A stretch of 64,000 nucleotides of DNA from assembly GCA_029948255.1 (NCBI GenBank), contig JALIZF010001467.1, positions 186,001-250,000 on the forward strand. The letters run 5' to 3'. Source of the stretch: Telmatactis stephensoni. Lineage: Eukaryota; Cnidaria; Anthozoa; Actiniaria; Isophelliidae. How positions within the stretch are numbered: the first letter of the stretch is position 1; every line of letters starts with the position of its first letter. A model generated the notes under the pieces. The model saw only the letters and a program-made list of their open reading frames with translations, was not told the DNA's origin and ran no database searches. A program made the translations under genes and the position numbers. Positions 56,281 to 64,000 of this stretch are shown here, one piece after another.

Positions 56281-56341
56281 TCTTTTTTTCTTGTTTGTCT
56301 CACTCCTCTTCTTTTTTTTCTTCTTCTGCCGTTTTTTTCCG

Positions 56342-56447
56342 GTAAGTATTCTAATGTAACATCTCTCAGAAGTGGAAAGTGAATATTTTCATTATCCCGA
56401 TCTTACACTGAATTTTATATACTTCGTTTCCATTTTTCGATTTTTAG
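56342..56447 (+). other. Putative 5' UTR intron of the NLR gene
   Basis: A consensus donor GTAAGTATT at 56342 and an acceptor CGATTTTTAG ending at 56447 bracket a 106-nt AT-rich stretch. It sits 20 bp before the NLR start codon. Inferred from signals only. Confidence 0.5.
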
Positions 56448-56448
56448 C

Positions 56449-56484
56449 ATGAGCCCGTCTCGCAGTGATGGCTACAGGGAGTAA
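56449..56484 (+). promoter_or_regulatory. Upstream ORF overlapping the NLR start codon
   Basis: An 11-codon frame (MSPSRSDGYRE, then TAA) begins 19 nt before the NLR ATG in a different frame and ends 17 nt inside the coding region. Its ATG has A at -3. The NLR ATG has G at -3 and +4, so leaky scanning would be needed for full expression. Confidence 0.55.
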
Positions 56485-59400
56485 CTGGTCTCAAGTGTCA
56501 ACGGCAACTACAAACTTTGCCCGTGTTTGCAAATTACTAATGGACGGTGGTACCAAGGTGCTGCGAGACGTTTTCGATTCCATCCATCCGCCTGGCTCTC
56601 TCAGACGTACTCTTCTTGATCCAAAAAATCATAATATTCTCAAGAAACTCAAATCAAAGGGAATATTGTTCAAGGAGCAGTGGGACAAGCTGTACCCTGC
56701 CAGTAGTTATGCAGTGGACTCACAAAGTTTTGATATTACATTACTTTACTTACTTTTGAGGTCCATCTGCAATTTGCCAACACCAGCTGGAGGCTGGAAA
56801 AACCCACCAGCACCCACAAGCATAAACACAGAGGACGATATCGTCAGACTCAAGTTATTTCGCAATCAAATTGCACACATTGAAAGGCCAGCTCTTTCAG
56901 ACCATGATTTCAATCAATACTGGAATGACATATCTAATGTCCTGTTAAGACTTGGAGGAGCACATTATCAACAAGAAATTGATGAGCTCAAAGTTGTTTC
57001 GATGCAACCAGAAGATGAAAAATTCTACATTCAATTTTTAAAAGAGGCTTTACAAGCAACAGAAGAGAGATTAATGCAGAGATACGACCAACAAGAAGAG
57101 AAAATGGATGAGGCACTTTCCAAACTCGATGAGCTTGGAAAAGTACTAGATGTGAAGTTAAGCAAGGATTCAGCTCCTGATGATACTAGCGTTGAAGGTA
57201 ACTATGATCGAATGGATCAATTGAAAACAATGTCAATAGACTGTTTTTAAAAGCTTTTTAAATTTCATCTTAAAATATATACGTCGAGAATAAGTTTTCT
57301 TGGCTCGTTAAGGGCCCGCCAAGTAGCTGCGTATGCATTCTCGAGAAAATGATCTATTATTGCATAGTAATAGGATACTGGGCAATACTGTCCAGTATAT
57401 AAAACAGGGAATGAATGAATGAATGAATGAATGAATGAATGAATGAATGAATGAATGAATGAATGAATGAATGAATGAATGAATGAATGAATGAATGGAT
57501 GGATGAGTGAGTGAGTGAGTGAGTGAATGAATGAATGGATGAACGAATGAATGAAAAGATATTTCAAAAGGCTTAATGTACATGTAAGAAGACAGATGAA
57601 TGAATAACAATTTCTATCTCAACTCGCGCGTATTGTACTTTTTCACTTGCCCTGATGATGGACACTTCGTTGTTTTAATTCTATACGTCGTTGGAGCATT
57701 TATTCATCAATTTCTAAAAAAATTAATCTGTTCTCTCTTGTTTTCAGATGCTGATCTGTTTTCAAAAAAACTAAAAAACGCAGTGAAGAAGAAAACTCAA
57801 AATCATCAAGAATTTTTCGTCTCACCTCTCATCGAGAGCTTGAGACTTGAAGACATTTTCACGAATTTGATGACGTACCATCGCTCAAGAGAAACGACAG
57901 TGTCCAGTCCATCACGCTTACTTGCTGGTGAGACAACTACAGAAATCCACAAAACCGCTGATATTTTCCTTGATAAAGCAAAGAAAGAAAGTGTTCAGTC
58001 AATATCAATAGTGGGGAACCCTGGTGTAGGCAAAACGTTGTTTTGCAGGAAACTGATACAAGACTGGTCTACGGACTCTATATTTAACACCGATAAAAGT
58101 GCGGGCAATCCCGATTTTAAGTTTGCCTTTTTGCTAACATTTAGACAGCTAAACAAACTTGCATCAAAAAAACTTAATCTTAGAGAATTGTTAAATCTTT
58201 GTCCTATGCTAGATGAGAATACGATGATAAACGACTCCCTTATGGAGTACATTATTCATCATCCAGAGCAGTTGTTAATACTGTTTGATGGCTTTGATGA
58301 ATATGTAGAACGTCATAAGTTAATTAGTGATGATGAGAGCTCATTTCCCAATGATGCCAGGTCTAAAATGCCTGTAACAGTTCTGATCAGCAAACTTGTG
58401 AAAAAGAAAATATTATCCAATGCTGTTGTCATGGTAACCTCAAGACCAAGTGAAGCAGATGAGATGACAAAAAATGCCCATTTTGATAGATCTGTAAGTA
58501 TCATTGGGTTTTCAGAACAGCAAGTTATAGAATATGTAGAAAGATATTTTAAATCCAATCAAGAAATGCAGGCCAAGGCACTGAGTACTATCAAGGGAAA
58601 CAGTGACTATCTCACTTTTGGTCAAGTTCCCTTGATGTGCTTGCTCATGTGTGTGTACATTGAGCACAACATTAGAATTTCTAGCACATGTTTTCCTAAA
58701 ACATTAACTGTATTTTACACTAAGGTTCATGAGTGCATTGAGATAAACTACAATAAAGCCATTCTGAAAGATCACTTAGACAAGAAAACCGCATCGTTAG
58801 TTGCTGAGAAATTAAAGGACAAAATGTCCGAGTTGGCCGCCAAGTCACTTCAAAGAGGTAGATACACTTTTACCGACAAAGACTTGGGAAATCTAAAACT
58901 TTCAGAATTAGAGCTAACTTACTTTAAGTCAAGCAATTTAATATTTACTGAAGCTGGTGTCAAGACGTCTGCTTTATCCTCAGAAGTTTTGCACGAGTAT
59001 AGCTTTTGTCACAGCAGCTTTCAAGAGTACTTTGCTGCCCGTTACTTTGTGAAGAAGAAGAAAATACCAGCCAAAAGTACTCTCTCTCTTAGTTATTTAA
59101 CTCTACAGTTTATGGCTGGATTGATGGATCCAGAGCATCATAAACGACTCATGAAAAAATTACTCAAATATATTAGTAAAACAGAGAAGGGTAGATATGC
59201 ACAAAATGCAGTATCGTTAAGGTGTTTGTACGAGTGTGGTGGTATAGAATTGGTACAAACACAATTACAGAAAAACGAAAAATATAGATACTGGGATAGT
59301 AGTGGATGGATTAATTTGTATAATATAGATTGTAAAGTAATATTAATGCTTGTCGATGTGCTTAACAAATTAAATGAACAACAATCACTTCCATCATCTT

Positions 59401-59846
59401 CATCTGCTCCTTACATATTGGACATTACTAATTCACTTTTCACTGTTTCATACACTAACTCACTCTTTTACTCCCTCACTCACTCACTAAGCACTATAAC
59501 TATCCTGGAGCTGTCCTACTGTAATATAGGCGATAAATGCGTAGAGTGTTTATGTAAATATTTGCCACAAACTAAACTAATCAATCTAAACCTGAATGGT
59601 AATAAAATAACCGATAATGGTGTATTGTTTATTGTTCATTGTAGTAGTCCAAAGCTAAAGGTGCTAGGGCTGAATGTTAATAAAATAACTGATAATGGTG
59701 TCTTGCTCATTGTTAATTGCTGCAGTCTAAAGCTTAAAGAGCTATACTTGGGTGGTAATGAAATAACCGATGTAGAACATGTACGTGAATTGTTTAAAGT
59801 TAAACATCCTGAATTAGCGGTGTGTTTGAATATTCAATCATTGTAA
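56468..59846 (+). CDS. HEPN(DZIP3-like)-NACHT-LRR receptor (NLR)
   Basis: Two coding exons, 56468-57197 and 57748-59846, joined in phase 1, give 942 residues. Exon 1 encodes a DZIP3-like HEPN domain (about residues 1-165) with the RX4H motif as RNQIAH (Arg132-His137), then a charged coiled-coil-like stretch (about 180-235). Exon 2 encodes the NACHT NTPase: Walker A GNPGVGKT (about 333-340), Walker B LILFDGFDEY (about 420-429), sensor-like VTSRPSEADEM, a winged-helix-like region with HSSFQEYFAARYF, and a short C-terminal LRR block (LNLNGNKITDNGV, LGLNVNKITDNGV, LYLGGNEITD). HEPN domains with RX4-6H are commonly metal-independent RNases; NACHT-LRR proteins are signal-gated oligomerising sensors. 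A nucleic-acid-directed immune role is inference. AATAAA at 59884. The LRR block is short, about four repeats. Confidence 0.92.
57411..57560 (+). repeat. (ATGA)n tract in the NLR intron
   Basis: Over 20 copies of GAAT/ATGA with GATG and GTGA variants, lying inside the 550-bp intron between the HEPN and NACHT exons. Confidence 0.96.
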
Positions 59847-59883
59847 AATAGCTACTTTTCATCTTTATCCTCCATGATTCTCC

Positions 59884-59889
59884 AATAAA
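59884..59889 (+). terminator. NLR polyadenylation signal
   Basis: AATAAA 38 nt after the stop codon. Confidence 0.6.
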
Positions 59890-60349
59890 TCCATTCTATT
59901 TACACTGAAATGTTGTTCAAAGACTAATTATCAATATTTTGCAACTAGAAATTTCTATAAGGTATTGTACAGTTCCAAAAAGATATTTAGTTGTTTAGAG
60001 ATGTCAAAATATTCAATGCTTTGTATAAATAAAATTCATGTTTTACTCACAAATTGTCTTCAGATTGTTTGAGTGAAAATCACTTGTTTTTTGGTTCAAA
60101 ATTCAAAGATTGAAGGAAATTTTCAAAGTTGAAGTATTGATGATTTATTTCAAGTTTTCCGGCATAAACTTTGCCGCGCTGCCACAGAAATGTGCACTCT
60201 AGAAAATTGTGGAAAAATCTTGTTTTTACTGATATCGACAAACTATTTTATCCGCTTTACTTAGAAGCATTAAGTGCTTTTATTCAGATAAAACTAAAGA
60301 TCAAGTCATTTAATACCAAGCCGAGTTAACGAAAATTGTCAGCTTGAAG

Positions 60350-60495
60350 TGACTCATGTTTTGTACCCAGACTGGAGAAAAATGGCATTAGAATTTTCAA
60401 TTCAATCATATGTTTTCCTAAATCATTAACTATACCTTTTAATGTGAAGATGCTGAACACATGGAAAAGGGAACTGACGCTTCTCGCAGGCTAGA
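60350..60495 (+). pseudogene. NLR-like fragment downstream of the NLR gene
   Basis: The second copy of the fragment at 35107-35255. It shares CTTGAAGTGACTCATGTTTT, ATGTTTTCCTAAATCATTAA and GGAAAAGGGAACTGACGCTT with it, and resembles the NLR coding DNA near 58632-58720. Confidence 0.5.
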
Positions 60496-60663
60496 AAATT
60501 AAATTGTAAAGAAAGGTCTGAACCCAGGTGGATACATATTTATCGAGGCAACAATATTTGTTTGATCATCCGGGTGGATGTAGTCCTGTGTAGGACTGTT
60601 TGCCGGTGTGACTGACGTTTCGACAACCTGTGCGGAAGTCATCTTCAGAGTCAAGTAAAGAGT

Positions 60664-60892
60664 AAGGGACCGACCATTAGATTTTTGATGGGGGGGTTGG
60701 GCAATAACCAAAAAAAAATTCGAGCACAGCTTTAAAGGAAGAAAAAAAATTCGTGCAAAGCCAAAGTCCTCCAAAAAATATTCATGCAAATTGAAAATTA
60801 AATTCGTACATCGTCACTAACGACGAAAAAAAATTCCTGCACGACAAAAATTGCCCAACCCCCCCATCAAAAATCTAATGGTCCGTCCCTAA
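60664..60892. mobile_element. Foldback MITE inside the Penelope-like 3' end
   Basis: The ends AGGGACCGACCATTAGATTT and AAATCTAATGGTCCGTCCCT are inverse, each followed by GATGGGGGGGTTGGGCAA or its complement. The interior is A-rich and non-coding. Confidence 0.85.
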
Positions 60893-61428
60893 AGTCAGAT
60901 GGGTCATATTTATACTGCCACGTGCTAATTACCTGGAGTTGCGTAATTAACGGTATCGGTCTAATTAGCGGTATCGGTCTAATTAGGGCGTGTCGGTGCC
61001 CCGGCGGCATGATTGTCGGTTTTGCTTTTGTTCACAAGCCTATTGTACGGTGCCGGTAGTTTGATTGAGCGGTTGAGTGGATTTCGCTCAAGTTTTGTAA
61101 ACCAACTCTCCAGCACGAGGCGTTGCTTTCTATTGTTACAATAAGAAAGACATTTACCAGATTCCCAATCAATTGTGTGGTCGGTCTTAGTAGTATGCAT
61201 GGCTATGTTGTTATGATTATCTTGTTTCACAACTGCTTTTTGATGTTCCTCACGTCTAGTATTAAACGATCTACCAGTTTCTCCGATATACGTAGCCTCA
61301 CAATCACTGCATGAAATTTTATAAATAGCACCGACTCGATCGTTTGGGCTATCACGATCTTTGACCTTGGTCAGGACCTTACGCAGTGTGGATATAGGTC
61401 GATGAGCCACACGAATGTTGTGTGGCTG

Positions 61429-62361
61429 TGTGACGAAGTCCCGTTGCTATTTACAGAACAGTCTAGTACTTAGTGTATAGGATTACATATTGCGTTACTC
61501 GACGATTCCAGAACTGATAAATCCGCTTAGTCACGATGACAAGCAGTAAACACAGAACACTCTAGAGCTATGTAATCAACTATTTGCTGCGAGCGAAGCG
61601 AGTAGCCTCCTATTCGGAACACAGTGTAATCTGTGGATGTCACTAGACGAGCATGCGATACATACGATCAGCGGTTCAAGTCCATACCGTATCGAGAGTC
61701 GATTCAAGGATGTCACTAGACGAGCACGCGATACATTCGATCAGCGGTACAAAATTTTTGCATGAATAGCTGTTGACAGACAAATTAAAGGTCTTTACTA
61801 CTGCGGCTTGTTGAACTACAGGCAACCAGTGTACGGTTCGAGGTGCGTCTTGTTAAAAAGTTTATTAACGACAACATGTCAATCGCTCTTACTGTAGCGA
61901 CAGCTAATCTAAATGTCCTTTTTACGGCCGATTTTGGGCTCCCTTTTACATGGGCACGAGTGAACGCACGAGTGCGTCTAGTTCAATATTGAAGGTCAAC
62001 TAGCAGTGTTCGTCACACAATGCACAGGAGATAAACAAGAAACATTTGATATATCAGACAAAGCGGTGTACTTTCGTAAGTTTTAGGGGAACAGTTCTGC
62101 TAACGTGGATACACCAGCTGTTTTTTGCTCGCAGCATTTCACTTTCTATTAGAAATAGCTAGTTTAGTAATATTTAGTAATGACATATTTAGCTATAATT
62201 AGAATAGAACTGGAAAGGAATAATATATAAGATGTGATTGTAAAGGTTATTGAGAAGTTACAGTTGTACCAGAAGGGTCAACTGGTCAATAAAGCGATCA
62301 AGACGACAAGAAAACTCTCTTTGTGACTCTTAAGTGTCAGGGCTCGTGGAGCTTCGTGACA
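61429..62361 (+). mobile_element. Solo LTR (Gypsy-like ends) with 5-bp target duplication
   Basis: The 933-bp segment starts TGTGACGAAG and ends CTTCGTGACA, i.e. TG...CA termini with an inverted repeat. It is flanked by GGCTG at 61424-61428 and 62362-62366. Near its 3' end it has a TATA-like AATATATAAG (about 62222) and AATAAA (62288), consistent with LTR promoter and poly(A) signals on the plus strand. No internal retrotransposon coding region remains. Confidence 0.9.
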
Positions 62362-63615
62362 GGCTGCAAAATACGTGATATGGTCTCTGACGTGCCTTTG
62401 ATGTAGGGCAGTGAAATAAAGGCTTTAGTATCCGTATCAACAGGATTATCTTTAGGTCTACTCGGTTTATGCGTGTTTGCTATCAATAAATTTGTTGCTG
62501 TAATTGTTCTTGAGGAAAATACTTCTAAGTCTATTCGGTCTCTTGCGATAGACTATCAGTGAGAGTCACATACAATCATGGGCACGCCTGGTTAGAGTTT
62601 TAATGGTCGTAGCCTTGTGCATAGTTGGATTATAGGATGACTGATCAAGCAACCTGTCTGTATTCGTAGGTTTACGATATACGGTTGTGTGTAGAATGTT
62701 ATTATGACGGCTCACTAGGCAATCTAGGAATGGTATCTTTCCGTCTTCCTCTAACTCCCTCGTAAACTGAATGTGAGGATTCTGTTGGTTTAAGTGCTCA
62801 TGAAACGCGTCAATGTGTTCTAAGGGTAACGCGGTTAAGGTATCATCTACGTAACGCAGCCAAAATGGCAGTGGGCTGTTATAAGATGCAAGGGCTAGTT
62901 TCTCGATGTATTGCATTACGATCTCTGCCACAACAACTGAGACCGGAGAACCCATTGCTGTGCCATGTTTCTGTTTATAGTGTTTCCCATTATATTGGAA
63001 GAACGTAGATTCAAGACATAACTTCAACAGGGCCATAATCTCACATGTCGGCATTGGCAGTATTGTATCAGCGTTTGTGTTTCCCAATAGAGCCACGGTG
63101 GAAATATGAATCAGCTTATACATCCTTACTTTCGCTATGCCGTGCAACTTGAGCCTAGCTTATCTGACTGTCAAAGAAATTTGCTCGCGCAAAAATTACT
63201 GCCGGGCTCGCCAAAATTTTCTGAGAAAAGAGAAGTTAAATACCGAGAAACGGCAGTACACAGGTTTACTATATATGAAGTTGTCTCTGACTTGGTTTTA
63301 AGATTTTTCGGTTTGTATATTTGTTTGTCTGTTTATTTTCTGTTTATACTCAATAGGATTGTTGTTATCACTTTTTCTGGGATGTTTTACGACTCCAACT
63401 TGAATAAGCTTAAAAAAATTGAAATCATTTTTTGGCCATGCTCCACACACTTTCTTAGTCTTAATTTATTATTATTATTAGTTTTGTTGTCATTGTAGTT
63501 CATCCTTAATTTAATTTTAGTTGCAGATTTTTCATTTTCTCTAGTTTCCCTGCATGCCATTTTGCCAGAAAAATCAAAGATTTTGTAAGTCGTTGTTGCG
63601 CTCTGTTATCCATAA

Positions 63616-63782
63616 CAGGGCCGTAGCCACCGGTACGGTTAGTAAGGTTTCAACCGGACCAACTTTTACCTTTGGAACCATTGTTATTACAGTTTTAAAA
63701 GCATGAATTCGTGTAGAAAAGCGAAAAACGGGCCAACTTTTGAAAAAACCGTACCACTGTTAAAATGGTGGCTACGGTCCTG
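63616..63782. repeat. Short MITE
   Basis: CAGGGCCGTAGCCACCGGTA at the left and GGTGGCTACGGTCCTG at the right are inverse ends, with CGTACCA / GGTACGG inside. Confidence 0.75.
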
Positions 63783-63847
63783 CATCATGCATGGCTGGTC
63801 AAGAGACCATAATACTAAGAGAGCGAAGCTCAGTATTGATGTCTGTG

Positions 63848-64000
63848 CCATGTTCGTGGCGGCTAAGGCTATTTTTAGTAACTTCGCCATCGCGCGCGCA
63901 AGGCTCTTAAACAATAAGAATTCAAACGGTCCCGTCCGCGCGCACGTCAAAAATCAAATTCTATTGGTGGAGGGACTTGCGCGCGCGATGGCGAAGTTAC
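63848..64000. repeat. MITE family E, copy running off the right edge
   Basis: GTTCGTGGCGGCTAAGGCTA ... GTAACTTCGCCATCGCGCGC at the left is mirrored by GCGCGCGATGGCGAAGTTAC at the window end. Less diverged than the intron copy at 17274. Confidence 0.75.

Larger units (their letters stand above)
60510..63100 (-). mobile_element. Penelope-like element, 5'-truncated and interrupted
   Basis: On the minus strand, 63100-62566 encodes reverse transcriptase with the QKHGTAMGSPVSVVVAE and RYVDDTL catalytic motifs and VYRKPTNTDRLL. 61423-60979 encodes a GIY-YIG endonuclease (GAIYKISCSDCEATYIGETG, then RR and H), ending in a Pro-rich tail. The two parts are one frame split by a solo LTR (61429-62361). 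Removing the LTR and one copy of its target duplication restores an ILQPHNIR...TLRKVL junction typical of the family. The 3' tail (about 60660-60510, GTTGTCGAAACGTCAGTCAC) matches Penelope-like 3' ends and is itself split by a foldback element. The RT lacks its N-terminal fingers, so the copy is inactive. Confidence 0.9.

Noticed and set aside
55904..56359. 151-codon Ser/Leu/Phe frame and its antisense Glu/Arg frame upstream of the NLR
   Set aside because: Repeat-encoded by (TTCTC)n.
57265..57610. FIHSFIHS-type minus-strand frames
   Set aside because: Encoded by the (ATGA)n tract in the NLR intron.

Overview
The window is eukaryotic, AT-rich genomic DNA: genes are split by GT-AG introns and the gaps are crowded with microsatellites, foldback elements and retroelement pieces. 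The gene content (a DZIP3-like HEPN domain joined to NACHT and LRR, an Eph-type receptor ectodomain, a Penelope-like element with a GIY-YIG domain) points to an anthozoan cnidarian, most likely a stony coral. That placement is inference; the sequence holds no direct species marker.

Layout. 1-3.5 kb: two minus-strand exons of an Eph-receptor-like ligand-binding domain; the gene runs off the left edge. 0.6-9.9 kb: retroelement fragments, two pentanucleotide arrays and several short foldback (MITE-like) families. 10.1-14.3 kb: WDR20 (+). 16.6-31.8 kb: SCFD1/Sly1 (+), rebuilt here as 26 exons coding 642 residues, with introns full of repeats. 32.5-34.1 kb: a single-exon rhodopsin-class GPCR (+) whose third intracellular loop is an 11-copy 15-residue repeat. 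34.1-56 kb: mostly repeats, including a 1.57-kb unit in three tandem copies (38.4-43.1 kb), a 45-bp palindromic minisatellite (48.1-48.7 kb) and several MITEs with target duplications. 56.4-59.9 kb: a HEPN-NACHT-LRR immune-receptor-type gene (+) with a likely 5' UTR intron and an overlapping upstream ORF. 60.5-63.1 kb: a Penelope-like element on the minus strand, interrupted by a solo LTR and by a small foldback element. The right edge carries more MITEs.

The genes are not a functional unit. SCFD1 is ER-Golgi trafficking machinery, WDR20 a cofactor of USP12/USP46 deubiquitinases, the GPCR and Eph-like genes are cell-surface receptors, and the NLR belongs to the large family of cytoplasmic sensors in corals. 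What stands out is how tandem duplication acts on gene parts: two SCFD1 splice donors lie in small tandem duplications, one SCFD1 acceptor is built from a TTTA microsatellite, and a coding minisatellite has expanded a GPCR loop. Pieces resembling the NLR coding sequence also recur inside dispersed repeats. All exon coordinates were read by eye from splice signals, reading frame and family resemblance, without transcripts or database searches.
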